Part shown: positions 1 through 10,884 of the stretch, piece after piece | Position numbering within the stretch: the first letter of the stretch is position 1 | How the letters are laid out: every line of letters starts with the position of its first letter | DNA from: Meghimatium bilineatum | Taxonomy: Eukaryota > Mollusca > Gastropoda > Stylommatophora > Philomycidae | DNA: 64,000 nucleotides | NCBI GenBank assembly: GCA_034231615.1 | Contig: CM067302.1 | Span: forward strand, 9,249,603-9,313,602 | Direction: 5' to 3' | Notes under the pieces: model-generated | The model's input: the letters and a program-made list of their open reading frames with translations, nothing else | Database searches by the model: none | Told to the model about the DNA's origin: nothing | Translations under genes and position numbers: made by a program

Positions 1-527
1 TTTCCATCTCCTAGGTGGCCTGTCTTTCTGGACTCTTGAGCGCCACCTGCCCAGAAGTTAGGGGAATTTTTTAAGTTTTCCTGCCTTTTCCCCTTATGGG
101 ATGGAGCTGATTGGGGCCTAAGTAGGGTTTTACTGACTTCTCCCTTTGTATGTTTTAGAAAAAAGTTTCCTATATTCCCCTATTTTAAAGGTCCCCCCAA
201 CCCTGGGGGACGCCCATGCTGGGGTCAATGACCCCAGCTGTTGGCTTGAGCTTATAGTGGCTCATACTCGCTTGATGCTGCCCGTCACGAGACGCATGGG
301 GTATTTCAGTGGAGATATCAGTGCCACCTGATATCCCACCCCGTCCTGTTGGGCAACATCGCCAGTTTGTCCGCGACTGCTTATTCGTCCAGATATCTGG
401 ATTATTCGTCCAGAGATCTGTCTTATATTGCAGCCAACCACCAGATATGGAGACTCCATATCCGGAGGTTGTTCCACGATCCGCAACCTGTGGACACGCC
501 TGGTAGGGGATGGTCGCCCCCCCAGGG
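1..527 (-). mobile_element. Dispersed repeat, probably the 5' part of a LINE, in reverse orientation
   Basis: Positions about 290-520 are the reverse complement of about 43990-44190 (shared CAGGTGGCA-type start, GATATCACCTGACATCCC-type core and GGGGTATTTCA). The copy near 44 kb leads into a LINE endonuclease start (44860-45000), so both are probably LINE 5' UTR/ORF1 material. No intact ORF. The short ORFs here are chance. Confidence 0.45.
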
Positions 528-2807
528 GTCTAGTCTTATGAAGAACATGCCCATGAAACCCTCAAAGTGGGGTATGAAGGCTTGGGCGTTGGCCAATTCA
601 AAGACTAGCTATCTCTGGAATTGGAAGTTGCACCTTGAGAAGGACAACAATGTGAACTCTACCAGGGGGTTGGCGCACATTTTTGTGACTTCCTTGGCCG
701 ATCCCCTATATGGTAAGGGCCATGTTTACATGGGCAACTTTTCCTCTCCCAACCTTTCTAAGGAGCTTACCAATAACCAGCTTGTTACACTATGACTGGA
801 GCTTGTGGCACACTATTTTTGAATCGCAAAGGGATTCCTGATGCGATTAGGTCTGCATAGCCTAAGGTTGATAATCCACTAATTACTCATCCAGAAGGAA
901 AAATTATGTACGTCATGGGGATATTAAGGGAAAGATATAACAAGAGGCATATTAATTTAATGACATCTGCACACTATGCGCAGTACTTCACTAAGAGGGC
1001 CTGATTCAAACATCATGCTGATTTTGTGCGGGTCGTGGATACACCATGCGCACTACGGTCCTATTTCAATTATATGGGAGGTGTTGACAAGCAGCTAACA
1101 TATTATATGTTAGCACACAGGACCTGCAAGTGATGGAAGAAAACTTTCTGTTACCTGTTGGAAGAGTTCTTTGCAAATTTGTTTCTACTGTGGAGGGCCA
1201 AACATCCTGGCCAAGTCAATGTGGAAAAATTGTTCACACAGATTGTTCAGGGGCTTCTTCACGGTTGCCAGTCTAGGGTTGCTCTTAATGGGGGAAGAAG
1301 AACCACTTATCCATCCGCTAGGATTTGGGGCAGCACATTATAATAGCTATCAAATCTAAATGGATTAAAAGTGTCACGCCTTCTAGGCACAACTGCATGG
1401 TCAGTTCCAGTAAGGAAGGTAGGCGTCACCCGACCTAATATGTGTGCAATGTAGCTATTGTGTCCTACTTTCAAAGATACAACACACTGATCAATTATAA
1501 GATTGCCTATACTCCTGAGCTGCAACATGATTTATTGATTAGGTAAGTCATGTGTTTGTTTTTATTTGTTATTTTGTGAAAATAACACAAGATCTTCAAC
1601 AGTAACACTGTATAGGTACTTGGACATCTGGGAATAGCGTGTTTGGAAAATTTTGCTTAGTCTATAGATTTCTTGGGACATTTAGTGATAATTAGTGACG
1701 ACATTCAACATGTTTGCAACTTGATTTAACTTCTGTAACCATTTTTCTTTTTTATATATGTAACTTTTAAGGATGCAGGACAATGCAGAAAACGGTAGTT
1801 CATTTTTTAAAAACATCAACATATGTTTTGATTATGCAAATTGGCCACCATTTTGAATATTAATTAGCTGTACATGCTTCTGAGAATCACAGCAATGTGA
1901 TCAACAGATGTGTCTTGTCTTTGTGAATATAAAAATATATAGTTTCTGTGGTATTTTATTATGTTTAAGATATTTAATTTATTTTCATTATAATTATGCA
2001 AATTAGCAGCCATTTTGAATATTTATTAGTTCTGTGTCCATCTGAACATTCCAGAAATGTGATCAACATAAGTGTCTTGTCTTCACAAAGACAAAAATTT
2101 ATAGTTTGTGTGTTGTATTATTGAAAATAACAAAGATAACTCAGAAATTGTCAGCTCAGTTACATGTTTGTGGTCAAGTTTTATTTATATTTTCCTATAT
2201 GTTTCATGTAAATTATTTTATGTCAAATTAATTCGAAAAAATTCATAACTTTTTTTCAGGGTTGACGTACAGACTTGGTTCAAGTATCGTTGAATTGCAA
2301 TTTTTAAGGGCTATCTTAGTATCTAACTAGTATTTTTAATGATGTAGCATTATTTTGAAAATTTTGTCCCAAGTATCTACACTAGACTACACTGTACTGT
2401 TTCACATCTCTCGCGCAACACATACACAAGTAAATGCCCAATTCATTTCTTTATTTACATGTGCAAACATTATTTTAATATGTAGGAAATATACAAACAA
2501 AAACGTTTTTGCACTTTCTAAAAATACCCATGATCAGATCAGTTTTGTGTGAAATGTGTGAGGGTTGTTTTTTTTAGAACATAACTTCACAATTGCCTAC
2601 ATTCCTACAACATCCGGTATGACACACAAAAACAAATTAGACATTTACAATGGTAATATTTAATTCCTTGTTTGAATGCACAAACATTATTTTTTTAAAC
2701 TTGCTTTTTCAAAACACCAACCAAAAATTACTGAAATTTTCAAAAAGAATCCAGCGGCAAGAGGAAAAAGAATTTTATAATTTTAGGCCTAACCAGCTTG
2801 CTAAAGG
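528..2807 (+). pseudogene. Decayed piggyBac element, 5' truncated
   Basis: From 531 the translation follows the intact transposase at 58718-60472: MPMKPSKWGMKAWALA, SKTSYLWNWKL, GKGHVYMGNF, then, broken by stops and shifts, SAHYAQ, MGGV-KQLTYYML and the cysteine-rich C-terminal zone up to about 1530. The first half of the gene is missing. The 3' non-coding part keeps AATCCAGCGGCAAGAGGA and the terminal GCTTGCTAAAGG followed by TTAA (2808-2811), the same right end as the intact element. It is dead and considerably older than the intact copy. Confidence 0.8.
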
Positions 2808-2811
2808 TTAA

Positions 2812-3260
2812 ATTAAATACTCTATGTGTAAATTGATATAAACATTCTACTGATTATAAACACGTTTTTGGTCCATTTTAACTCAGTTCACAATAACTTT
2901 TTGTGAAAAGTGTATAAATTATTATTGTATGAATCATTAAATCATCACGACACAACTTCACAAGTAAAGTGAAAGTACAAGCCAAACGAGAAACAAAACC
3001 AAAACAAAAGGAACCGAGATATAGTACGTAAATTTATATTAATAAACGTTGAGAATTGTGATATAATCTTAACCGTTGCTTTATAGTGCATGATAACAAT
3101 GAGCACTATTGTGTATCATTTTGATTATAAGCGATTATATATTGTTTAATTCTTTCACCTCACAAAGACACAAAAAATGGCCGACATTCACGGACATGAA
3201 CCACCTACATAGCCAGGTACTATTGTAAACATGACTTGTAAATTCAGTGTTGCCAGATCA
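2812..3260. other. No feature recognised
   Basis: AT-rich sequence after the piggyBac right end. I see no splice-bounded frame, inverted repeat or relation to the repeats elsewhere in the window. Confidence 0.4.
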
Positions 3261-3269
3261 TCTGTGACA

Positions 3270-4790
3270 TTCTTTCCAGAGTGTTGTCCCTGAACACACC
3301 GCAATTCTGGACGAGTTCAACTGCCGCAGTTAGAGACGTTTAAGCATTCTGATATACTCTCCCAACTCCTCATCCGTTCTCCAACTAATGTCATCGTATC
3401 TAATGCCATCTGATCCAGGTGCTGTGTTTCTTCTTTTTTTCTTTTTTTAAAAACTTTTCAGCGCCTTCCTAATTTCTTGAACTGTGATTCTCGAATGTTT
3501 TCCCATGCTCAAGATCTTACACGTGTCGGTAAACTTTTTCCTGATTTCTTGATATGCCTCCAAATTTATCTGACTATTTTGTGCGGTATAGTCTGCCAGC
3601 AACGCCGCACCTTTTGTCTCGTCCGTCTTCTGCTAGGCCTTATCAGCAATAGTCGTGCATCTTATCAGACCATTCATGGATTTTTGTAAGAGCCAGACCA
3701 ATTTTAGTGACTTTTCACTTGTGATCTCCTGGAAAAATTCGTCTCATTTTGACGCATTTGCTGACTTTGTAATCTCTTTGTTTGAATGTGTGAACTAAGT
3801 TATCTTTCTTCTGTATCCATTATGTGACCTCCATGGGCTGATCAGTCACACGTTTCCTTGCCATTGTGCTACTGCTTTCCGTTTCTCACTCCATGCTCTT
3901 TGCACATCTACGTTCCACCAGGGTGAAGAGATTATCCCAAACCTAATTCCCACTTCTTGAGTTCTACGTTTGTCTTGTCGAATTCTGCTCACAACATCCA
4001 CTCATATGCGATCATACTTAAAAGACCCGACCTTTGGCCTGATTTGCTTACTTTTGTCATTTTTCACGAGCACAACACATGGAAGATGGTCTCTGTCATG
4101 ATGACCCAGCACATCCCATTTTCAAATAGCCATATGAAGCCGATGACACCAATACCAAGTCGATAGCATTATCACTATCCCTGCTTGCTATTCTTGTTAT
4201 AAGACCATCATTAATGCACAACAGGTCCGTATCTGTCATGGTCTCCTTAAGCTCCCTTCCCTGTTTGTTAGAAGCATTATTACCCCATTATGTACCTTTC
4301 GCATTGAAGTCACCGCAAGAAAGGATTTGATTTTCCTGTTCTATTATCCCCCCTAGGATTTTCCAACCGTGAAGATCAACTCTCGTGTTGTAGACATACA
4401 CATTAATAATCACGAATGGGCGCTGGACACTCACTGTTTGTAACTGGATATTCTCCCTATACCATTGGATATAACGACCTCACATACGCTAATACCCTCG
4501 CGTACCAAGATGTCCAAGGTGTCGTCTATTGTAGAAACACTGAAAATCTGCTATTTTGATGTTACCACTTTCATCCAGTCGTGTTTCCTGCAACGCCACG
4601 ATGTCAGCGCAATACACCTGTTTGTCCAACTCAGGCCTACGCATATGTACACTGGCCACATTACAAAACAGGACACGCACGTTTTAAATCCCGATCATAT
4701 CGGTTTTTTTATCTGATTCGTCTAGCACCCGCGCGAGACCTTTCCTTTTTTAATCACCTCGTTTAAGCCGCTTGATTTTGGGTGCCATTT
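3270..4790 (-). pseudogene. LINE fragment: APE-type endonuclease, linker and start of reverse transcriptase
   Basis: Read on the minus strand, 4680 downward gives VLFCNVASVHMRRPELDKQ, then DIVALQETRLDESGNI (first endonuclease motif with catalytic Glu), VNVYVYNTRVDLHGWK, LSCGDFNAKG (D-x-N motif), LCINDGLITR and DNAIDLVLVS. Further down follow WNVDVQRAWSEKRKAVAQWQ (linker) and TAPGSDGIRYDDISW (entry motif of the reverse transcriptase) before it breaks off near 3300. Several stops and frameshifts. The arrangement is that of a Jockey/I-type LINE ORF2 N-terminal half. Confidence 0.82.
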
Positions 4791-4799
4791 TTGTCAAAA

Positions 4800-5650
4800 C
4801 TATGTGTGGACTACATCATGATAATCTTTAGGAGTATGACAATGAAAGCAGAAGAAGAATTAATGTTGTAGTCACGGAAAGTAAAGAGAAAGACCTCTTC
4901 CTAAATATCAAGAAAACAGAAGTAATGATTATTTCAAAGAAACAAAAAACCACAACTCGCAAGATAAAAATGAATTATATAGTATTACAGTCGATGGAAG
5001 AAGTTTATTTATAAATAAGAAGCAGAATAGGGCAGGCAAAAACAACATTCAGAAATATGAAAAAAATTATTGTGTAGTATGACTACACAATATATAACAA
5101 CCAATATTCATACTATTCAAGAACTGCACAGAATAGCTTTGAACAGACAGAATTGGAGAGATCTGACCTCTGCCCTATACGCTAACTTCAGCGCAAAAGG
5201 AAAATAAATGAATGTCTTGAGGTGTATATTTTAGTGACATTTTTTTCTGTGAACAAACAACTAGAAGACAGAACTGATAAGTTTAAGATGCGAATATATA
5301 GAAGAATATGGAGAACATCATGGAAAGAGAAGAAAACGATCATAGAGGTTCTAGCAACACTTCTAATGAAAAAAGAACCATTAAAGGAAATGAAAATCAA
5401 ACAAATAAAGTGTTTTAGACATTAAACAAGGCATCTTGTTGAAGACTTTATTTGAAGGTAAAATTGAGGGGATGCGAGAAAGATATAGGCATAGATACAA
5501 GTGGGATAGACATATTATGATGTTGATAGGCTCCAGTCTAGCTAGTGCGCCACAAAATCAAGAGACAGAGGATGTTAGTGGTCTGTTGCAGCTAACCTTC
5601 GTTGCGGAGACTGTACTCAATGATGATGAATGGAACATTGACCGACCAAA
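4800..5650 (+). pseudogene. Mosaic of LINE reverse-transcriptase and 3' fragments
   Basis: About 4860-4940 reads KEKDLFLNIKKTEVMIISKK (post-catalytic RT region), and 5020-5085 R-IGQAKTTFRNMKKI. About 5110-5210 is the C-terminus of a different LINE (TIQELHRIALNRQNWRDL, SALYANFSAKGK). From 5240 the first LINE resumes: QLEDRTDKFKMRIYRRIW, TSWKEKKTIIEVLATL and a decayed end near 5640 (VAANLRCGD). The same downstream text recurs at 11350-11880. So one LINE 3' end sits inside another. Confidence 0.72.
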
Positions 5651-5759
5651 TTTTCATTTAAAAATTAAAACTGGACATAAGCCTAAGCCAAGATTCTTGA
5701 AAAAAATAACAAGATGACCTTTTATGATCGAAAAAGTCCTGATTTGGGGAAAATAGTCC

Positions 5760-7255
5760 AGGAGTGTTAATGCCGATCCTGGATGTCTATCTTTTTAAAA
5801 AATTGAAGTATATTGTCTTTTATCTGGTTATGCAGTGATGCGAATTTTTTTTTAAACTGTCTGACGTTCTGAATAAAATTAATAATAAAAGCGACTTAAT
5901 TGTTGTGGGGGATTTCAATGGTAGAATTGGGAGGAAGAAAATACATCGTGAACAGTGCTTAGGAAACTTCGGGGACACAACAAGAGATCGTAACAGCAAC
6001 GAGAAGTAACTCATTAATTTATGCTTAGAGCACGGACTATTCATAGCTAATTCATGCTACGAACACAGACGACGTGGTACAAATGGGACAATCTATCTTC
6101 TTCTTCTGCGTTCGTTCTAAAACGATGTAGTCCGGAGAACGGAATGCGTTCTGTCATGGTTTACAGCATTGCTGTGATATCTGCGCCTTTCGGCATGACA
6201 CATCCGACTTCAGCATGGCTTTGGGTCACTGACCCTATATGGAATGGGACAAGCAACTCCATCCCATAACCTCCTTAGTCGCCTTTTACGACATGCGTGG
6301 AAGGTAAACAGTGTTCTATTCTTTGCTCCCATTTCGGGCCCCAGCAACACACGGGCGGGACAATCTATCAATAACGTCACAGATTGACTACATACGGATA
6401 AGACATAGGCAGAAGATAAACATCACAGACGCAAGGGTTATACCAAATATAAACATAGGTACTGATCACCGTCTGATTATCATAACTGAAAAACGGAAAA
6501 GAACAGAAAGACCATCAAGGAGCAAAAAACACAGCTGAACCTTATAAAGCTAGACGATGAACACACACAAGATATGCTATAACAAGAAATGGCCAAGACC
6601 TTCACTACCCTACCAAGCAAAAGTGATGGCATAAATGTTGATTGAGAGTTATTTAAAACTCACATGATTAATAATATACAAAGTGTATGCAGAGTAAAAC
6701 AATATAAAAGGGGAGATATGCAAACAGCATGGTGGAATGAAGTGTTACAAAAATCTGCACAAATAAATAAAACAATGTTTTAGAACTTGGTTGAAATATA
6801 AGCACCAAAATGATTATGTGCAGTACAGACTAGCTAGACGAAATACGAAAAGAATAGTCAAAGAAGCCAAATATAATTCCTGGCGCAAATATGGAGAACA
6901 CCTAACAGGTCTATGTAAGAATAACCCTAGAGATTTCTTCAAAAGTATCAAATAAATGAGAATGAGAACGAAAGCTACAACCCAACTGCAATAATAAACA
7001 GCAGAGATGGAACACCTCTATTAAATGGAAATGATAGAAAGAATAGATGGAAAGAATACTTCCAAGAACTGTATAATCTCAACATTCTGACGCAACATAC
7101 TTATAAGGGAAAAGATCAAGAGACAATACTTAGAGAAAGCAAAGCAGGCAATATCCATACTATTCAAGAACTGCACAGAATAGCTTTGAACAGACAGAAT
7201 TGGAGGGATCTGACCTCTGTGATAACTTCCGTGCAAAAGGAAAATGATGATGAAT
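5760..7255 (+). pseudogene. LINE with internal deletion, interrupted by a SINE-A
   Basis: DLIVVGDFNGRIGRKKIHR (endonuclease GDFN motif), LINLCLEHGLFIANSCYEH and RRRGTNGTIY are cut at 6096 by a SINE-A and resume at 6369. After it come DYIRIRHRQKINITDARVI, IGTDHRLIIITEKRKR (endonuclease DH), and a linker (QYRLARRNTKRIVKEAKYN, NNPRDFFKSIK). At about 7090 the text jumps to the LINE C-terminus (TIQELHRIALNRQNWRDL), so the reverse transcriptase is deleted. Confidence 0.78.
6097..6356 (-). mobile_element. SINE-A copy with 12-bp target duplication
   Basis: 260 bp flanked by GGGACAATCTAT at 6085-6096 and 6357-6368. On the minus strand it begins CGCCCGTGTGTTGCTGGGGC and ends GAACGCAGAAGAAGAAG. This copy fixes both ends of the family. 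It lies in the LINE GTIY codons, so the LINE is older. Internal landmarks shared by all copies: AAGGCGACTAAGGAGGTTAT, TCAGTGACCCAAAGCC, GTCGGATGTGTCAGGC, CTAATCTGCAGGAGTTTGAG. No obvious tRNA-like A and B boxes. Confidence 0.85.
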
Positions 7256-8370
7256 ACATAAATAGATGCTGTGAGGCGTTGAATGACGATCGGTTTTCGG
7301 GCTATTGCACGTTTGGTGGTTTGATATGCAGTAATACTGTAACATTCCAGAATGTTGCTTAAACCATCTCGTGGGTGTAAATATATTTATATCAAGGACG
7401 CAACATTGCGTTTTCCACAGACATTTATGGAAATCATTACGTTGGTTCTGACAGGCCAATCTGGCACACGCGCGTTCTTAAAATAAGTCCACGAGAGGTT
7501 TAGAAAATATACAAATCTCGGGGTCAAACTATGTATTCTACTTGTGTTTTCAACGAATCGGCCATTTTTAGTTAATATTTAGTTACTAATTCTGCCGAAG
7601 AGATTAGCGAAACATTATCAATGATTAACTCAACAGATGAAGCACTCACGGTAAGTCGCACATTCATGATACATTTGCTGAGGTTATTTGTCATGCAAGG
7701 TTTTGCGAAGCTTTTCTCCCCCAGACCACAAAACGCCAAAGATGGTAGCTCCCCGGTGATGACTTTATTCCTGACAAAAGTGGGTCCGCCCGGTTGTGTG
7801 TTCAGGTCGTCCTCATTATCACATTTTGGGTCACATTCGGCGTTGTCGTCTCTGTACACTACATTCAATGTCACATTCTAAATCATGTCTTCCTTAATTG
7901 TAAACAATTGTATTACTTAGTACGGACATTGCTAAAACGTTATTTATTAGTGTGCTTGTTGACAAATGGCTAGTGTTCTTGAACATCCATTAGATTGATG
8001 TTTTAAACCTGTAACCCCCGGTCACATCAAACATTGTCGCTTCTAAATCAGATATTATCTTTTTATTATTTGTAGGGGGGTAAGCCCTCTCACACCGAGA
8101 CACAGCTTAATCAACCGTAGAGTGGAAAAATTGCAAGGTTAAATTATTGATATGGCTAGGAATAGATGGGTTGATATTGTACGTCTTATATTGGACGCTA
8201 GGTGCACGACGTTACCGTTAATGAAGACTAGTAGAAAGGCACTGCACGGAGAAGTTTCAGTCCACAGGTTATTTTATAATGGCATGGTTACCATAAGTAC
8301 CGTACTCTTGCGTCAATTATTCATTATTAAAGTGAATAAATAATATTTGAGTTTTGTCCTATCTATTATA
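7256..8370. other. Unassigned stretch; possible upstream exon or divergent ORF
   Basis: Contains a 100-codon minus-strand ORF (7874-7572, start MTLNVVYRDDNAECD) and, on the plus strand, a good donor (CTCACG/GTAAGT at 7650/7651) after an acceptor-like TATTTAG (7582). CpG is somewhat commoner than around it. It could hold a 5' untranslated exon of the PRDM10-like gene or a decayed transposon; I recognise no family in either ORF. A second short ORF (8152-8343) is likewise unrecognised. Confidence 0.25.
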
Positions 8371-8374
8371 TATA

Positions 8375-8640
8375 CCAAACGCCGTTGGTCCTACATCGGG
8401 CATGTCCTACTCGCAGACACCAACAGAATACACTCAATACACCACCAATCTCTTGAATGGATACATACAGGCAAAAGAGCAAGGGGTAGACCAAAAGAAA
8501 CACTCAGAAGAACAATACTTAGAGAAAGTAAAACAATCAATATTCATACTGTTCAAGAACTGCACGGAATAGCTTTGAACAGACAGAATTGGAGATATCT
8601 GCCCTATGCCTAACTTCAGCGCAAAAGGAAAAAAAATGAA
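8375..8640 (+). pseudogene. LINE C-terminal fragment
   Basis: Reads RRWSYIGHVLLADTNRI, GKRARGRPKETLRRTI, TVQELHGIALNRQNWR and ends in the A-rich 3' end. The R-W-x-x-x-GH-V and GRPKETWRR pattern is the usual end of LINE ORF2 after the reverse transcriptase. It is a 5'-truncated insertion of the same family as the end pieces at 5110-5210 and 7120-7250. Confidence 0.8.
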
Positions 8641-9016
8641 TTATATATACCCCTTAATAGGCTATTTGTTTTTACCAGTGCTTGCTTGGGCAGTGTAGTC
8701 CTGCCGGATGTCAGGTATGGCTCGACTAATCTTCGTTTCCAGCCTATGTTGGCTGGATTAAGCCACCATCTCCACTTAAAAGAGTTGGCCTCCATAGGGG
8801 CAGGTATAATCAATGGACTCATTACTACATTTCTCACCTTAATGAGGATTTAGTCTCCACAAGTCTGTTTTTCGTATGTTAGTCAACAAGTTAGCAAAGT
8901 AGCTTCTCAATTAAGCTTAATTGCATCTTATAGTTCTTTGGTTCTTCAAGGGAAGGGTTAAGGTTTAAATTCCCCTTTAGGAAATTAGAACATGGAATTT
9001 ATATAAAGGGACACCT
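8641..9016. other. No feature recognised
   Basis: Contains a GC-richer block (about 8690-8860) that may be an old repeat, with no coding sense. Nothing else supportable. Confidence 0.3.
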
Positions 9017-9382
9017 TTGCCAGTGCGTTGCTGGTGCCCAAATGGGGCATAAAAGAATAGTGACATTATTACTTACTGTGCATATCGTAAGAGGCGACTA
9101 AGGAGATTTGGAGTTGGCTTTCCCATTCCAAAGATGATCAAAGTGACCCAGAAGCCACACTTAAGATGGATGTGTCAGGCTGAAAGGTGCAGAGATCACA
9201 ACCAAACTAAACAATGAGACAGTTCATTCCTTTCTCCTGTCTATATCCTGCTAAAAGGCTGTCTCTAAATCATGTCAATCATTTTCTGGCAATTTATGAC
9301 CCCCGAACCCCCTAATTATTGACATAATTTATGGATTGTCCCTAATCTTCCGGAGTTTGAGAATCAATACAGAAGAAGGAGA
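9017..9382 (+). mobile_element. SINE-A copy, diverged
   Basis: Starts near CCAGTGCGTTGCTGGTGCCC and keeps AGGCGACTAAGGAGATTTGG and GATGGATGTGTCAGGCTGAA; ends GTTTGAGAATCAATACAGAA. It carries an internal insertion of about 90 bp (about 9255-9340). Confidence 0.7.
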
Positions 9383-9828
9383 TGTATCCATTGTATAGCT
9401 TCTTTTCTGTTTTAAAATTGTTATAGTTCTTGTCTGTGAATAAAGCATTTACTATTGATTCTACTCTGTCTCCATGTGATGATCATGTGATATTCTACTC
9501 TGTCTCCATGTGATGAATAAGTTAAAAAAGGACTACATGATCAAGAGGTAAGGATCCAAGAGAGGATGCGATCAGGTACCTTCTTCTGTGTTCGCTCTCT
9601 GATATACAGACCTGAGGAGAAAAATTTACCCTCCAATCAGCATCAAAGAGAAATTGTATTGCAGGGTGGATACTCAGAAACTGACAGCAGCCTATATCAT
9701 AGAATCCAGAGTCCAAACCTGACTGAGTGATGATCGCAGAAGAAGAATATACACATTTTAACTAAACAAAATTAGATGAAATAATTGTTTATCACTTATA
9801 CCAGGTATTCTTTTATTGAAAATTTCAG

Positions 9829-9910
9829 ATACAATGAGAATTGTTACTAGTGATCAAAATTTGTGAACCTATTACACTCCGCTCATTCTGTTTTTCTGAA
9901 TGTTGGAGTC
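9829..9910 (+). other. Probable 5' UTR part of the first coding exon, with a short upstream ORF
   Basis: A pyrimidine tract ending TTTCAG at 9828 looks like a splice acceptor, so the first coding exon is probably preceded by an untranslated exon further upstream. Between the acceptor and the chosen ATG (9911) there is an upstream ATG at 9834 opening a 10-codon ORF that stops at 9866. It is in a different frame from the main ORF and could damp translation. The true transcription start is not visible. Confidence 0.45.
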
Positions 9911-10884
9911 ATGGCTGATGGTAGGCGACATCAGAATTTGCTACAAGGCAACAGTAACATGAGTATTGGAGCATCTTGTTCCACGCAGTCAAATAACTCA
10001 AATAGCCACATCAGCTCTATGAACCAGGTGGAAAATACGGTTATGATACCACTGAGTGCTGCAGATCTGGATGTTCTCAGGGCTAGTGGTATACAATTTA
10101 GTACAGCCACAACTCTCAGCAACTGCTCAGACAACATCGCTGTCAGTGACAGCAGCAACTTAAACCTAACTTTCAGTGGTGGCAATGTGACGATAACCAG
10201 TGCTATTGATTGTGGTACCAATGATGGTCTCCGTGGTTCAAATCATCCAATAATCATGGAGTCAGCAAGCCTTGCAAACCACCACCATCAACAACGACAA
10301 CTTCAGTCACAACAACATCAAAACTTTCAAGGCATTGCTAGATCAAACGGCAGAGCGTTGCTTCATTCAAACCAAATCAGTTCTATAGGAACTATAGATA
10401 CACATAATCTTGGGAGTAGCTTGATCACCAATAACATTATTAGCCTCAACAATAATAATGATAATAATGGAGTCAACTCATCAGCTTCAGGATTGATACA
10501 AGCTCTCGGTGCTGCTGTCAGTCGTGCAGTAGCTTCCGGAACATTTCCTAATCTTCTGCAATCAGCAATGCCACTTTCAGTAAATCAAGGTGGCATAATC
10601 AATGGAAGTGAGATTATGACTTTAAATGCAATCCCAACCAATATCATCAGTGGAGCAAACGGGCAGCTTCTGATTAACCAGCAACATCAGCAACATCAAC
10701 ACTCACATCTTCACCATCATCAGCAGCAGCTTGTTCTTAACCAGGCTTCAAATTTAGTGGAAGGTAACAGCATACTGAACAACACACAAACAGTCAGTCT
10801 CCATCATGGAACAGCGGGCAGGAACAGCGGAATGATTATTGATCGTGGAAATATTGTGTCCACATCTCCAGGTCAAGGAAACAG
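9911..10884 (+). CDS. PRDM10-like: Exon 1 of PRDM10-like gene: N-terminal Q/N/S/H-rich region
   Basis: The start is the ATG at 9911 (MADGRRHQNLLQGN); the reading frame is open upstream but without an earlier ATG. The 324 codons are rich in Asn, Ser, Gln and His, with HHHQQR, NNNNDNN and a QQHQQHQHSHLHHHQQQ run near residues 255-275. There is one more ordered patch (GLIQALGAAVSRAVASGTFP). No known domain is recognisable; such regions are usually intrinsically disordered and act in transcriptional contacts. The donor is ACAG/GTTCGT at 10884/10885, a weak site, leaving phase 2. It is the longest exon seen in the gene. Confidence 0.8.
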
